Shown: piece by piece, positions 36,454-46,097 of the stretch
How positions within the stretch are numbered: the first letter of the stretch is position 1
How the letters are laid out: each line of letters opens with the position of its first letter
Source: Pseudomonas taiwanensis DSM 21245
GTDB lineage: Bacteria; Pseudomonadota; Gammaproteobacteria; Pseudomonadales; Pseudomonadaceae
DNA length: 64,000 nt
Assembly (NCBI RefSeq): GCF_000425785.1
Contig: NZ_AUEC01000010.1
Location: 186,001-250,000 of the forward strand
Direction of reading: 5' to 3'
Program-made: the position numbers and the translations under genes
Notes under the pieces: generated by a model
What the model was told of the DNA's origin: nothing
Seen by the model: only the letters and a program-made list of their open reading frames with translations
The model's database searches: none

Positions 36454-37188
36454 TCAGCGGCGATCCAGCGAGTAGACGAAAGGTGCCACTACTTCGATGG
36501 TGCCATTGTTCAGCAACTCGGCCGGTGGCTTAGGCACCGTACCGGCACGACGGATCATCTCCAGAGTCGCCCGGTCCAGTGCTGCGCTACCGGAGCCGCC
36601 AGCCAACGAGTACGACACCACCTTGCCCTCGGCGTCGACCACGAACCGCAGGCGGTTGATGCCTTGCAGACCGCGGCGTCGCGCGTCTTCCGGGTAGCGC
36701 TTGTACTTCGCCAAGTGGCGCAGCAGGTCGCTTTGCCAGGTCGGCAACGCTTTGCTGTTGGACGCGATGCTTGGCGCCGGTGCCGCCGACTTCTGCGGTG
36801 GCGTGTTGCTTGGCGGCGTGTCCGCGACTTCTTCCTTGGCCGGTGGCTCATCCTTCGGCGGCTCAGGCTTTTTCTCTGGCTTGGGCGGCTGCGGCTTAGG
36901 CTTGGGCTTCGGGGGTTTCGGGATGGCGATCTTGGGCTTGGGGGCCTCCGCCAGCTTGGGTAACGGCGGTTCTTCAACCGGTGCCGGCGGTTGTGGAGCC
37001 GCTTTGGGAGGTGGTGGTGGCGCGGGCTCGGGCAGCGGTGCCAACTCGACCATCATCGCTGCCGGGGGCAGTTCGATGGCCTGGGGCACCGACCAGTTGA
37101 GCGTAAGCAGCACAGCGACGGCATGGACACCCAGCACGAGTGCCAGGCTGCCGCTGTAACGCGCCAGATTGTGCCGCGTCTTCGTCAT
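36454..37188 (-). CDS. tonB: Energy-transducing protein TonB
   Basis: 244 residues. One N-terminal membrane helix (LALVLGVHAVAVLLTL, about 15-32) is followed by a long Pro/Lys-rich rod (about 55-140, PPPPPKAAPQPPAP, PKPKPKPQPPKPEKK) that spans the periplasm, and a C-terminal TonB domain (YPEDARRRGLQGINRLRFVVDAEGKV). It carries proton-motive energy from ExbB-ExbD to outer-membrane siderophore and B12 receptors. Its start overlaps the exbD stop by four bases, so it is translationally coupled to exbD. Confidence 0.95.
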   Translation of the reverse strand: MTKTRHNLARYSGSLALVLGVHAVAVLLTLNWSVPQAIELPPAAMMVELAPLPEPAPPPPPKAAPQPPAPVEEPPLPKLAEAPKPKIAIPKPPKPKPKPQPPKPEKKPEPPKDEPPAKEEVADTPPSNTPPQKSAAPAPSIASNSKALPTWQSDLLRHLAKYKRYPEDARRRGLQGINRLRFVVDAEGKVVSYSLAGGSGSAALDRATLEMIRRAGTVPKPPAELLNNGTIEVVAPFVYSLDRR

Positions 37189-37613
37189 TTCTTGGCTGCC
37201 GTCTCGAGACCTACCAGGCCGACTTTCAGGTAGCCGGCCGCGCGCATGTTGTTCATCACTTCCATCAGGTCACCGTAATCCACGCCTTTATCGGCCTGGA
37301 AGAAGATGGTGGTTTCCTTGTCGCCCTTGGTCTTGGCGTCGAGCATCGGGCCAAGCTGGTCGGGTGCCGGAACCTGATCGTCGCCGACATAAAGCTTTTG
37401 GTCGGCCTTGACGCTGACGAACACCGGTTTCTCGGGCCTCGGCGCCGGTTTGGCGGTCGAGGCGGGCAGGTCGACCTTGATGTCAACCGTGGCCAAGGGG
37501 GCGGCGACCATGAAGATGATCAGCAGCACCAGCATCACGTCGATGAACGGCGTGACGTTGATTTCGTGGTTTTCGGCGAGGTCATCGCCACCTTCGTTCA
37601 GATGCAGGCCCAT
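37185..37613 (-). CDS. exbD: Biopolymer transport protein ExbD
   Basis: 142 residues with one N-terminal helix containing the essential membrane Asp (EINVTPFIDVMLVLLIIFMV). The rest is a small periplasmic domain (VSVKADQKLYVGDDQVP). It forms the proton-driven motor with ExbB. It starts 3 bp after the exbB stop and overlaps tonB by 4 bp. Confidence 0.95.
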   Translation of the reverse strand: MGLHLNEGGDDLAENHEINVTPFIDVMLVLLIIFMVAAPLATVDIKVDLPASTAKPAPRPEKPVFVSVKADQKLYVGDDQVPAPDQLGPMLDAKTKGDKETTIFFQADKGVDYGDLMEVMNNMRAAGYLKVGLVGLETAAKK

Positions 37614-37616
37614 GGT

Positions 37617-38591
37617 TTACCCCACTTTCACCATGTGCGGGGTGGCGCGCTCGCTACCCTGGTGGTCGAGGTCACGGCTTACCAGCAGCAGTACCTGCGC
37701 CGACGCGTCGGAGACTTGAGCCTTGTAGCCTGCGATGGAGCGGGCGAAGACGTTGTAGATCACCACGGCCGGGATAGCCGCAACCAGGCCCAGTGCGGTG
37801 GCCAGCAGGGCTTCAGCGATACCAGGGGCAACCACGGCGAGGTTGGTGGTCTGGGTCTTGGCGATGCCGATGAAGCTGTTCATGATGCCCCAGACGGTAC
37901 CAAACAGGCCGACGAACGGTGCGGTCGAGCCGATGGTGGCGAGGACCCCGGTGCCGCTGCTCATGCTGCGGCCGCTGGCTGCTACCAGGCGCTCCAAGCG
38001 GAAGCTGACGCGTTCCTTGATGCCTTCTTTCTCGCGGGCATTGGCCGACAAGCGCATTTCCTCCAGTGCATCGTGGACCAGCGTGTGGGCCAGCGTGCCT
38101 TCCTTGTTAGAGGCGTCGCTGGCCTCCTTGAGGCTGGCGGACTTCTTCAGGACCGCGATCTCACCGCGCAGACGACGTTTGGCGCCCATCAGTTCGAAGC
38201 CTTTGGCGATCCAGATGGTCCAGGTAATGATCGAGGCGATGGCCAGGCCGATCATCACCGCTTTGACCACGACGTCGGCGTTCTTGTACATGCCCCATGG
38301 AGACAGGTCATGTGCCATGCCCAGGGAGTTGTCCTCGACGATTGCTTGCGTCTGTTCGCCTGCTGGCGCCGCTGAATCTACCGGGGCGGCGGCGTTGGCA
38401 GCTGGGGCAGCGGCCTGAGCATCGCCAGCGGGCGCGGCAGCCGGTGCAGTGGCAGCTGCAGGGGTGGAGGCATTGGTGCTTGGTTCATCAGCCATGGCAG
38501 CTGGGGCCAGTACCAGGCTGAACATCAGCGCGGCAATGGCGCGCCAGGCGCGCGAGGTGGTTGGCGAAGCGGAAGGTTGAGTACGTGTCAT
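37617..38591 (-). CDS. exbB: Biopolymer transport protein ExbB with Ala/Pro-rich N-terminal extension
   Basis: 324 residues from the ATG at 38591; a longer frame from a TTG adds 14 residues. A signal-like helix (RAIAALMFSLVLAPAAMA) is followed by an Ala/Pro-rich periplasmic stretch (about 36-90) absent from the 244-residue E. coli protein but usual in P. putida. The core has three membrane helices, with MGLAIASIITWTIWIAKG-type first helix, then TIGSTAPFVGLFGTVWGIMNSF and AEALLATALGLVAAIPAVVIYN. It is the pentameric motor stator of the Ton system. First gene of exbB-exbD-tonB. Confidence 0.94.
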   Translation of the reverse strand: MTRTQPSASPTTSRAWRAIAALMFSLVLAPAAMADEPSTNASTPAAATAPAAAPAGDAQAAAPAANAAAPVDSAAPAGEQTQAIVEDNSLGMAHDLSPWGMYKNADVVVKAVMIGLAIASIITWTIWIAKGFELMGAKRRLRGEIAVLKKSASLKEASDASNKEGTLAHTLVHDALEEMRLSANAREKEGIKERVSFRLERLVAASGRSMSSGTGVLATIGSTAPFVGLFGTVWGIMNSFIGIAKTQTTNLAVVAPGIAEALLATALGLVAAIPAVVIYNVFARSIAGYKAQVSDASAQVLLLVSRDLDHQGSERATPHMVKVG

Positions 38592-38783
38592 GCTGGCCGG
38601 ACCTGATGAAGAAGAAAAGTCAGCGTTCTTCAAAGCCTCGAAGCAGGCCGAGAACAGATAGGGGTGCCATTATTGCAAGTAATTCTTGTTAACAAAAGTA
38701 ATCTCGTTGCTTTTTTCCACCTTGGTCTAGCCGCCTATCGCGTAATCCGGCTAGCCTGACCCTTTGATCTTCGGAGTTTTGTG

Positions 38784-39638
38784 ATGTCAGACCTATCCGC
38801 GATGATCGTAGGATGCGGTGATGTAGGCGGCCGCCTGGCCCGGCAACTGCTGGCTCGCGGTTGGCAGGTCAGTGGCCTGCGACGTTCGGTTGGCCAACTG
38901 CCGGCCGGAGTGATACCGGTCGCCGCAGACCTCTTGAGCCCGGAGATTCCCCAGGCATGGCCAGTGCGTGCGCCGGACTACCTGGTGTACTGCGTAGCGG
39001 CCAGCCAGCACGATGAAGCCGGTTACCAGGCTGCGTACGTCGAGGGTTTGCGGCACGTATTGTCTTGGTTGAACGAGCGAGGACAACGCCCGCATCGCCT
39101 GCTGTTCGTCTCCAGCAGCAGTGTCTATGCGCAGAAAGATGGCGAATGGATCGACGAGACCGCCGCCACCGAACCCGAGGGTTACTCCGGGCGGATCATG
39201 CTGGAGGCAGAGCGGCTAGCCCTGGGCAGTGGCATTCCAGCTACCCTGGTGCGCTTGACGGGAATCTACGGGCCAGGTCGCGAATGGCTGCTCAGCCAGG
39301 TGCGTCAAGGTTACCGCGTGGCCGAGGAGCCGCCGCTGTATGGCAACCGCATCCACGCTGAAGATGCCGCAAGCCTGCTCGCCTTCCTGTTGCAGGCCGA
39401 CGCTGAGGGTGTGACGTTGGAAGATTGCTATATCGGTGTCGACAATGACCCGGCGCCCTTGGCCGATGTGGTGGCCTGGCTGCGAGCGTACATGGGTGTC
39501 ACAGAGTGGTCGGATGAGCAACGCGTGCGGCGCACCGGTAGCAAGCGCTGCAGCAACGCCCGGGCACGCGCGTTGGGGTGGGCCCCGGTGTATCCGAGCT
39601 ACAAGGAAGGGTACGCAGCCATTCTTGCGCAGCGTTGA
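38784..39638 (+). CDS. NAD-dependent epimerase/dehydratase-family protein
   Basis: 284 residues from the ATG at 38784 (GGAG seven bases upstream; a GTG immediately before is a poorer start). It is a Rossmann-fold extended SDR, with the dinucleotide motif IVGCGDVGGRLARQLLARG near the start. The catalytic region VSSSSVYAQKDGEWIDE carries the Ser, but the expected YxxxK is replaced by YSGRIMLEAE, in which Lys is absent, so it may be catalytically altered. RLTGIYGPGREWLL and NRIHAEDAA are typical of YeeZ-like NAD(P)-binding proteins. The substrate is unknown. Confidence 0.8.
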   Translation: MSDLSAMIVGCGDVGGRLARQLLARGWQVSGLRRSVGQLPAGVIPVAADLLSPEIPQAWPVRAPDYLVYCVAASQHDEAGYQAAYVEGLRHVLSWLNERGQRPHRLLFVSSSSVYAQKDGEWIDETAATEPEGYSGRIMLEAERLALGSGIPATLVRLTGIYGPGREWLLSQVRQGYRVAEEPPLYGNRIHAEDAASLLAFLLQADAEGVTLEDCYIGVDNDPAPLADVVAWLRAYMGVTEWSDEQRVRRTGSKRCSNARARALGWAPVYPSYKEGYAAILAQR

Positions 39639-39686
39639 CCTTGTCGCCGACTTGCCCGCATCCCCAAATCTCACACAGGGCTGGCC

Positions 39687-39726
39687 TGCCCCCAAGAAGC
39701 TGGACACAAATCCAACCCTTGGGGGC
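39687..39726. repeat. 40-bp palindromic repeat (second copy)
   Basis: TGCCCCCAAG ... TTGGGGGCC ends with a TGGACACAAATCCAACCC core. It is the reverse-complement form of 1878-1916, matching at about 34 of 39 positions when aligned with one gap. It lies between two convergent genes. Confidence 0.75.
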
Positions 39727-39758
39727 CGTCCAGGGCAGTGCAGGTCGTTATGCCGCGA

Positions 39759-40487
39759 TCAGCCGCGCTCGAGCACCCACTTGCGAGCGCCCGGTGCCAG
39801 GGTTGGCACCTCATCGGGCTGTGCGCTGTTGATTGCCTGGAAGATCTCCAGCTTGTCGCCATCGCGTTTGAAGATGAATGGCGCGCCACGCTGGTCACGC
39901 TCCAGCCACAGGCTGTCATTGCTGCCGCCCATGGCGGCGCAGTCGCCGGCAAGGCACAGGGCATAGCGGTCCGGGCCGGGCAGGCCAGTGACGCTGCCGT
40001 TATCGGCGAAACGCACCACGCCGCCTTTACCCTGTCCTTCGACGATCTTCCATTCGCCGCCCAGATAGGACTGGTACAACGCCTTTTCGAAGCTGCTGCC
40101 AAGCGGAGCGTCAGCCGCATTCGGTTGCTTGGCACGGACGAAGGTCTGCTCAGCGCCGCGCTGGTCGGTGGCTTTCAGTTCATCGCCATCCAGTTTCAAC
40201 TGCTCGGTCTGGCCACCGGGGAAGCTGGCTTGCCATTGCTTGTCATTGGCGCTCAACTGGCCATCGGCAGCTTCGAAGCCGTTGCTGTAGCTGACTTGCT
40301 GGTTGGCGACATCGAGTTTCCACTCAAGGACCGGCCCATGCTTGTCCAGCGCCTGGCGCAGGCTACCGCCCTTGGCGGCCTCGATGGCGTCCTGGTTGAT
40401 CCAGACGCCGTTGAAATCTTCGGGTTTGTGGCTGGCACAGCCGCTCATGAGCAGGGCGGCCAGTGCGAAGGGGAGTGCTTGACGCAT
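39759..40487 (-). CDS. Predicted outer-membrane or periplasmic lipoprotein
   Basis: 242 residues. A type II signal peptide ends in the lipobox LMSGC (Cys at residue 17), followed by ASHKP; there is no Asp at +2, so outer-membrane sorting is likely. The mature part is hydrophilic with repeated beta-like elements (QALDKHGPVLEWKLDVANQQVSYSNGFE; KRDGDKLEIFQAI) and no enzyme motif. CLAGDC forms a small Cys pair. I do not recognise a characterised family; related sequences are annotated as hypothetical in P. putida relatives as far as I recall. Confidence 0.75.
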   Translation of the reverse strand: MRQALPFALAALLMSGCASHKPEDFNGVWINQDAIEAAKGGSLRQALDKHGPVLEWKLDVANQQVSYSNGFEAADGQLSANDKQWQASFPGGQTEQLKLDGDELKATDQRGAEQTFVRAKQPNAADAPLGSSFEKALYQSYLGGEWKIVEGQGKGGVVRFADNGSVTGLPGPDRYALCLAGDCAAMGGSNDSLWLERDQRGAPFIFKRDGDKLEIFQAINSAQPDEVPTLAPGARKWVLERG

Positions 40488-40540
40488 GGCTGTATAACCT
40501 TGGCAGGAGGGTGACGGGCAGGGCGCCCGTCACCAGGGCA

Positions 40541-40921
40541 TCATTCGATGACCAGAATGGCGTCCATTTCAACCTGGGCGCCTTTCGGCAGTGCGGCAAC
40601 GCCGATGGCGGCGCGGGCCGGGTACGGCTGCTCGAAGTAACGGCCCATGACTTCGTTGACTTTGGCGAAGTGGCTCAGGTCAGTGAGGAAGATGTTGAGC
40701 TTGACGATGTCCTTGAAGGAACCACCAGCAGCTTCAGCTACGGCCTTGAGGTTTTCGAATACCTGTACGGTCTGGGCTTCGAAACCTTCGACCAGTTCCA
40801 TGGTTTTTGGGTCCAGCGGGATCTGGCCCGACATGTACACGGTGTTACCGGCCTTGATCGCCTGGGAGTAGGTGCCGATAGCGGCAGGGGCCTTGTCGCT
40901 GTTGATAACAGTCTTGCTCAT
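40541..40921 (-). CDS. ridA: 2-iminobutanoate/2-iminopropanoate deaminase RidA
   Basis: 126 residues of the RidA/YjgF/UK114 family. [25 protein letters not shown] is the family N-terminus and the essential Arg is in [23 protein letters not shown]. It hydrolyses reactive enamine/imine intermediates from PLP enzymes, protecting against 2-aminoacrylate damage. It lies 23 bp downstream of spoT in the same direction, as in many gammaproteobacteria, so it is probably in that operon. Confidence 0.95.
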   Translation of the reverse strand: MSKTVINSDKAPAAIGTYSQAIKAGNTVYMSGQIPLDPKTMELVEGFEAQTVQVFENLKAVAEAAGGSFKDIVKLNIFLTDLSHFAKVNEVMGRYFEQPYPARAAIGVAALPKGAQVEMDAILVIE

Positions 40922-40944
40922 GATGACTCCTTGCTGTTGACGGA

Positions 40945-43053
40945 CTACGCACGCATGCGGGTGATGCGGACCACGCCGGTCAGCGTACGCAGCTTCTTGA
41001 TCACTCGCGCCAGGTGCACGCGGTCGTGCACGCTGACCACCAACTGGACCACGCTGATTCGACCGTCGCGTTCGTCCATGCTGATCTTCTCGATGTTGCC
41101 ATCGGCGGCATTGACACTGCTGGCGAGCAGGGCGATCAGACCGCGCTGGTGCTCCAGCTCGACGCGCAGCTCGACATTGAATTCGCCAGTGATGTCCTTG
41201 GCCCAGGAGAGCTGCACGCACTTCTCTGGGTTGTGTCGGATTTCGCTGATGTTCCGGCAGTTCTCAAGGTGCACGACCATGCCTTTGCCTGCGGACAGGT
41301 GGCCGACGATGGGGTCGCCCGGAATCGGTGTGCAGCACTTGGCGTAACTGAGCACCAGGCCTTCGGTGCCACGAATGGCCAGCGGGCCTTCCGGAGCCGG
41401 CAATGGTTCGCCTTCGGCCGAAAGCAGGCGGCGGGCGACGACATAGGCCATGCGATTGCCCAAGCCGATGTCTTCGAGCAGGTCTTCGATCAGTTCCAGA
41501 CGGTACTCGGCAAGAATCGCCAGGATACGGTCCTGCGGTATCTGCTCCAGACTGCTGTCGAACCCGGTCAGCACTTTGTTCAGCAGGCGTTCGCCCAGGC
41601 TGATGGATTCGGAGCGGCGTTGCTGCTTGAGCGCGTGGCGGATGTGCGTGCGCGCCTTGCCGGTGACGACGAAGTTGAGCCAGGCCGGGTTGGGCCGGGC
41701 ACCTGGCGCACTGACGATTTCCACGGTCGAGCCGCTTTGCAGGGGTTCGGAGAGCGGTGCCAGGCGGCGATTGATGCGGCAGGCGATACAGCTGTTGCCA
41801 ACGTCAGTGTGCACGGCATAGGCAAAGTCGACAGCGGTGGAGCCTTTGGGCAGCTCCATGATTCGCCCTTTGGGCGTGAAGACGTAGACCTCGTCGGGGA
41901 ACAGGTCGATCTTCACGCTCTCGATGAATTCCAGCGAGTTGCCGGCGCGTTGCTGCAGTTCGAGGATGCCCTTGACCCACTGGCGGGCGCGGGCATGGCT
42001 GCCTTTGGGCTGCTCGTCCTCGTTGGACTTGTAGAGCCAGTGCGCGGCGATGCCGTTGTTGGCCATCTCTTCCATCTCGCGGGTGCGGATCTGGATTTCG
42101 ATGGGCACGCCGTGCATGCCGAACAAGGTGGTGTGCAACGATTGGTAGCCGTTGGCCTTGGGGATCGCGATGTAATCCTTGAACCGGCCCGGCAGCGGCT
42201 TGTACAGGTTGTGCACGGCACCGAGCACGCGGTAGCAAGTGTCGACCTTGTCGACGATGATGCGGAAGGCATACACGTCCATGATCTCGTTGAAGGCGCG
42301 ACGCTTGCCGCGCATCTTCTTGTAGATGCCATAGAGGTGTTTCTGCCGGCCGCTGACTTCGCCCTCGATACCGTCTGCAGCCAGGCAGTTGGCCAGTGAC
42401 TGCTCGATCTTGGCGACGATTTCCTTGCGGTTGCCGCGAGCGCTCTTGACTGCCCGGTGGATGAGCGACGAGCGCATCGGGTGCATGGCCTTGAAGCCGA
42501 GGTCTTCGAACTCCACGCGCACGGTGTGCATCCCCAGACGATTGGCGATGGGGGCGTAGATTTCGAGGGTTTCCTTGGCGATGCGCCGGCGTTTTTCGCC
42601 CGACAGCACTTCCAGGGTGCGCATGTTGTGCAGGCGGTCAGCCAGCTTGACCAGGATCACGCGGATATCGCGAGCCATGGCCATGGCCATTTTCTGGAAG
42701 TTCTCGGCTTGCGCCTCGGCCTTGGTTTCGAAGTTCATCTGGGTCAGCTTGCTGACCCCGTCGACCAGCTCGGCGACGGTTTCGCCGAACTGCTGGCAGA
42801 GGGCTTCCTTGGCGATGCCGGTGTCTTCGATCACGTCGTGCAGCATGGCGGCCATCAGGCTTTGATGGTCCATGTGCATGTCGGCAAGGATGCTGGCCAC
42901 GGCCAGCGGATGGGTCACGTAGGGCTCACCGCTGCGGCGGCGCTGCCCGTCGTGGGCCTGTTCGGCGTAAAAGTAGGCGCGACGAACCAGGTTGACCTGC
43001 TCCGGGCCCAGATAGGTCGACAGCCGTTCGGCTAAGGCTTCTATACCCGGCAT
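40945..43053 (-). CDS. spoT: Bifunctional (p)ppGpp synthetase/hydrolase SpoT
   Basis: 702 residues. The HD hydrolase domain is intact ([32 protein letters not shown]), so ppGpp degradation is expected. The RelA/SpoT synthetase domain (about 230-345), TGS domain ([31 protein letters not shown]), a helical/zinc-finger region ([17 protein letters not shown]) and a C-terminal ACT domain follow. It adjusts ppGpp to carbon, fatty-acid and phosphate starvation. It lies 59 bp after rpoZ, in the usual rpoZ-spoT order. Confidence 0.97.
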   Translation of the reverse strand: MPGIEALAERLSTYLGPEQVNLVRRAYFYAEQAHDGQRRRSGEPYVTHPLAVASILADMHMDHQSLMAAMLHDVIEDTGIAKEALCQQFGETVAELVDGVSKLTQMNFETKAEAQAENFQKMAMAMARDIRVILVKLADRLHNMRTLEVLSGEKRRRIAKETLEIYAPIANRLGMHTVRVEFEDLGFKAMHPMRSSLIHRAVKSARGNRKEIVAKIEQSLANCLAADGIEGEVSGRQKHLYGIYKKMRGKRRAFNEIMDVYAFRIIVDKVDTCYRVLGAVHNLYKPLPGRFKDYIAIPKANGYQSLHTTLFGMHGVPIEIQIRTREMEEMANNGIAAHWLYKSNEDEQPKGSHARARQWVKGILELQQRAGNSLEFIESVKIDLFPDEVYVFTPKGRIMELPKGSTAVDFAYAVHTDVGNSCIACRINRRLAPLSEPLQSGSTVEIVSAPGARPNPAWLNFVVTGKARTHIRHALKQQRRSESISLGERLLNKVLTGFDSSLEQIPQDRILAILAEYRLELIEDLLEDIGLGNRMAYVVARRLLSAEGEPLPAPEGPLAIRGTEGLVLSYAKCCTPIPGDPIVGHLSAGKGMVVHLENCRNISEIRHNPEKCVQLSWAKDITGEFNVELRVELEHQRGLIALLASSVNAADGNIEKISMDERDGRISVVQLVVSVHDRVHLARVIKKLRTLTGVVRITRMRA

Positions 43054-43112
43054 GGATTCACCTCTTGCCGAGGAAGAGGGCCTTGTGCCGCACGATGTCG
43101 ACCAGGCATGGA

Positions 43113-43376
43113 TCAGACCGCCTCGTTGGACTCGTCCTCGAACGCGGCGAAGACCGGATCCTCGGTGACGATCTCTTCTGCGGCGATGAACTCAGGGGTA
43201 ACGATACCTTCGGCGATTTCGCGCAGGGCGACCACGGTCGGCTTGTCGTTTTCCCATGCTACGCGCGGTTCTTTGCCGCCGGTAGCCAGCTGACGTGCGC
43301 GCTTGGTCGAGAGCATGACCAGCTCAAAACGGTTATCCACGTGTTCCAGGCAGTCTTCAACAGTAACGCGGGCCAT
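43113..43376 (-). CDS. rpoZ: RNA polymerase omega subunit
   Basis: 87 residues from the ATG at 43376 ([30 protein letters not shown]). The frame is open six codons further but the family starts here. The N-terminal half that binds beta' is highly conserved ([25 protein letters not shown]); the acidic tail is variable. It helps RNA polymerase assembly and binds ppGpp at the omega-beta' interface, which suits its place before spoT. gmk, usually directly upstream, is about 5 kb away here. Confidence 0.96.
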   Translation of the reverse strand: MARVTVEDCLEHVDNRFELVMLSTKRARQLATGGKEPRVAWENDKPTVVALREIAEGIVTPEFIAAEEIVTEDPVFAAFEDESNEAV

Positions 43377-43630
43377 GGTCTTCCTCAGTAGCAAATGCGG
43401 TAGGCGTGCAGCCCAATATGGGCGGGCGGACTCGATAGTTTAAAAAATCACCAGCCAATAGGGAAGCGCTGTTTTGTCCGGTGGCTCGGTGTCGGCTTCT
43501 GCGCGGGTACATCCGCGTCTGCTGGGAATGCGCGGGTCATGAACCGCGGCAGCCGCGAAAGGGCCGTTACAGACACCCTCGATGCATGATTCCGACGATA
43601 ACGTCCCAGGCCCCAGGAACACAACATCCC
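43377..43630. other. Intergenic region between a LysR gene and rpoZ
   Basis: 254 bp without a convincing gene. It must contain the rpoZ-spoT-ridA promoter and the end of the LysR transcript. I see no perfect terminator; frames crossing it are short. Confidence 0.45.
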
Positions 43631-44503
43631 TTACAACATTGCGTCGCGCAACCGGGGTGTCAGTTCTTCGAAGAGTGTCTGTACCGAGCGCAACGCCCGG
43701 CAGTCCGGCCGCGTCAACAGCCACAACTGGGTGTCGCAACCCGGTAGCGGGCCGCTCAGCGCCTCCACTCCAGGCAATGCGTGCACCATGTAGTCAGGCA
43801 GCGCCGCTACGCCAAGGCCAGTGCTCACCAGCTGGGCGATGGTCGACATGCCGCTGCACTGGTAGCGCGGGCTAAGCCCTGGGTACTGCTGGTTGCGCCA
43901 AACCACCGTGGGGTGATCCTGCATCGAGTCGTCCGGGGCGATCCACGGCACGCTGCTGGCAGACTCGGCCAGGCGTTCGCGCCACTGCGCTTGGCCGCAG
44001 ATCACGTAGGAGGTGGACCCCAGACAGCGTCCGACCAGATGTTCCGGTGGCGTGTTGGTCAAGCGCAGGGCGATGTCGGCATCGCGTCGGCTCAGGTTGG
44101 CGAAGGTGTTGGACGTACCCATCTCCAGCGACAGCGCTGGGTAGTTCGGCATGAACGCAGCCAGCGCGGGCAGCAGCAAGGTGTGCATCACCGCCTCGGT
44201 GCAGGTCAGTCGAACCGTGCCGCTGACTACCTGCTCGCCGCTGGTCATGGCGATGCGCGCAGCGTCCAGCGCTTGTTCGGCACGTTCGGCCTGTTCTGCC
44301 AGGGCCTGTGCGGTGTCGGTGGGCAGGTAGCCCTTGCGGCTTTTGACGAACAAGGCGGTGCCCAGCGCCGACTCAAGGCGACGTATGGAGCGGAACACGG
44401 TCGAGACGTCGACCTTGAGCAATTCGGCAGCCTTGGCCAGCGAGCGGCCACGTTCCAGGGCCAGGACCAGAGAAAGGTCGGCATGGGTAATCTGATATTG
44501 CAT
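43631..44503 (-). CDS. LysR-family regulator divergent from the polyamine ligase gene
   Basis: 290 residues from the ATG at 44503 (MQYQITHADLSLVLALERG). The open frame runs back through the divergent gene but that part is antisense and meaningless. Winged HTH: RSLAKAAELLKVDVSTVFRSIRRLESALG, then LFVKSRKGYLPTDTAQALAEQ. The effector domain follows with no special motif. The divergent position suggests it controls spuI-spuA-permease (inference). It belongs to the cassette that separates gmk from rpoZ. Confidence 0.88.
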   Translation of the reverse strand: MQYQITHADLSLVLALERGRSLAKAAELLKVDVSTVFRSIRRLESALGTALFVKSRKGYLPTDTAQALAEQAERAEQALDAARIAMTSGEQVVSGTVRLTCTEAVMHTLLLPALAAFMPNYPALSLEMGTSNTFANLSRRDADIALRLTNTPPEHLVGRCLGSTSYVICGQAQWRERLAESASSVPWIAPDDSMQDHPTVVWRNQQYPGLSPRYQCSGMSTIAQLVSTGLGVAALPDYMVHALPGVEALSGPLPGCDTQLWLLTRPDCRALRSVQTLFEELTPRLRDAML

Positions 44504-44710
44504 TGGTGCACGCTCTGCTTGCCGAATTGCCAATGTCTGTTGCGTTGAGGCCATTTTATAGTGAAACGGCCCCCGGTAATCAATGCAGCCGGTCGGGCAA
44601 CCTATCCCCCGATGGGAAAGTGAAAAGAACAACAGTAGCAACCATCGCCGCCGCCGAGGCGCCAGCCGTATCCCCTCACATCGCCGCAGCAAATCAAAGG
44701 ATGTACAGCC

Positions 44711-46093
44711 ATGACGTCGGTAACCCCGTGCGCCAGTTCTTCCAGCGAGATGAATGAATTCCTCAAGGCCCATCCGGACACTCAGTACGTCGATCTGCTG
44801 ATCTCCGACATGAATGGAGTGGTACGTGGCAAGCGTATCGAGCGCGCCAGCCTGCACAAGGTGTACGAGAAGGGCATCAACCTGCCTGCCTCGCTGTTCG
44901 CCCTGGATATCAACGGCTCGACCGTCGAGAGCACCGGGCTTGGCCTGGATATCGGCGATGCCGACCGCATCTGCTACCCGATCCCTGGGACGCTTTCCGA
45001 TGAGCCGTGGCAGAAACGTCCGACCGCCCAGTTGCTGATGACCATGCACGAACTGGATGGGCAGCCGTTCTTCGCCGACCCGCGCGAGGTGCTGCGTCAG
45101 GTGGTCAGCAAGTTCGACGATCTTGGCCTGGACATCTGCGCCGCGTTCGAGCTGGAGTTCTACCTGATCGACCAGGACAACCTCAACGGTCGTCCGCAAC
45201 CGCCGCGTTCGCCCATTTCGGGCAAGCGCCCGCAGTCCACCCAGGTGTACCTGATCGACGACCTCGACGAATACGCCGACTGCCTCCAGGACATGCTCGA
45301 AGCTGCCAAGGAGCAGGGCCTGCCGGCTGACGCCATCGTCAAGGAAAGCGCCCCGGCGCAGTTCGAAGTCAATCTGCACCATGTCGCTGACCCGCTGAAG
45401 GCCTGCGACTACGCGATTCTGCTCAAGCGCTTGATCAAGAACATCGCCTACGACCATGAGATGGATACCACCTTCATGGCCAAGCCCTATCCGGGTCAGG
45501 CGGGCAACGGCTTGCATGTGCATATCTCGTTGCTGGACAAGAAGACCGGCAAGAACATCTTCGCCAGCGATGATCCGCAGGAAAGTGAAACCCTGCGCCA
45601 TGCCATCGGTGGCGTCCTGGAAACCATGCCTGCCTCCATGGCGTTCCTGTGCCCGAACATCAATTCCTACCGCCGTTTCGGTGCGCAGTTCTATGTACCC
45701 AACGCCCCGAGCTGGGGCCTGGACAACCGCACAGTGGCTGTACGCGTACCCACCGACAGCCGCGAAAACGTGCGTATCGAGCACCGCGTGGCCGGTGCGG
45801 ACGCCAACCCGTACCTGATGCTCGCGGCGATTCTCGCCGGTATCCATCACGGCCTGACCCACAAAGTCGAGCCAGGTGAACCGATCGAAGGCAACTCGTA
45901 CGAACAGTTGGAGCAGAGCCTGCCGAACAACCTGCGCGATGCCTTGCGCGCGCTGGACGACAGCGAAGTGCTCAATCAATACATCAGCCCGGACTACATC
46001 GATATCTTCGTGGCCTGCAAGGAAAGCGAACTGGCCGAGTTCGAAGTATCGATTTCCGACCTCGAGTACAACTGGTACCTGCACACGGTGTAA
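44711..46093 (+). CDS. spuI: Glutamate-polyamine ligase (gamma-glutamylpolyamine synthetase, GlnA family)
   Basis: 460 residues. It is a glutamine synthetase-like ligase that couples glutamate to putrescine or other polyamines, the first step of the gamma-glutamylation route (PuuA in E. coli). Visible motifs: MNGVVRGKRIERA, the metal/glutamate site AAFELEFYLID, KESAPAQFEVNLHH, GNGLHVHISLL and RVAGADANPYLMLAAILAG. The Tyr adenylylation motif of true GlnA is missing, as expected. The ATG at 44711 is used; an ATG 13 codons later is an alternative. A hydrolase for the next product and a permease follow in the same direction. Confidence 0.92.
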   Translation: MTSVTPCASSSSEMNEFLKAHPDTQYVDLLISDMNGVVRGKRIERASLHKVYEKGINLPASLFALDINGSTVESTGLGLDIGDADRICYPIPGTLSDEPWQKRPTAQLLMTMHELDGQPFFADPREVLRQVVSKFDDLGLDICAAFELEFYLIDQDNLNGRPQPPRSPISGKRPQSTQVYLIDDLDEYADCLQDMLEAAKEQGLPADAIVKESAPAQFEVNLHHVADPLKACDYAILLKRLIKNIAYDHEMDTTFMAKPYPGQAGNGLHVHISLLDKKTGKNIFASDDPQESETLRHAIGGVLETMPASMAFLCPNINSYRRFGAQFYVPNAPSWGLDNRTVAVRVPTDSRENVRIEHRVAGADANPYLMLAAILAGIHHGLTHKVEPGEPIEGNSYEQLEQSLPNNLRDALRALDDSEVLNQYISPDYIDIFVACKESELAEFEVSISDLEYNWYLHTV

Positions 46094-46097
46094 GCCC

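Noticed and set aside
38650..38700. AT-rich stretch upstream of exbB as a Fur box
   Set aside because: Best alignment to the 19-bp Fur consensus matched only about 8 positions, so I could not support a Fur site by eye although iron control of ton genes is common.
43440..43739. Minus-strand 99-codon frame between rpoZ and the LysR gene
   Set aside because: It overlaps the LysR C-terminus in another frame, has no ribosome-binding site and no family resemblance.
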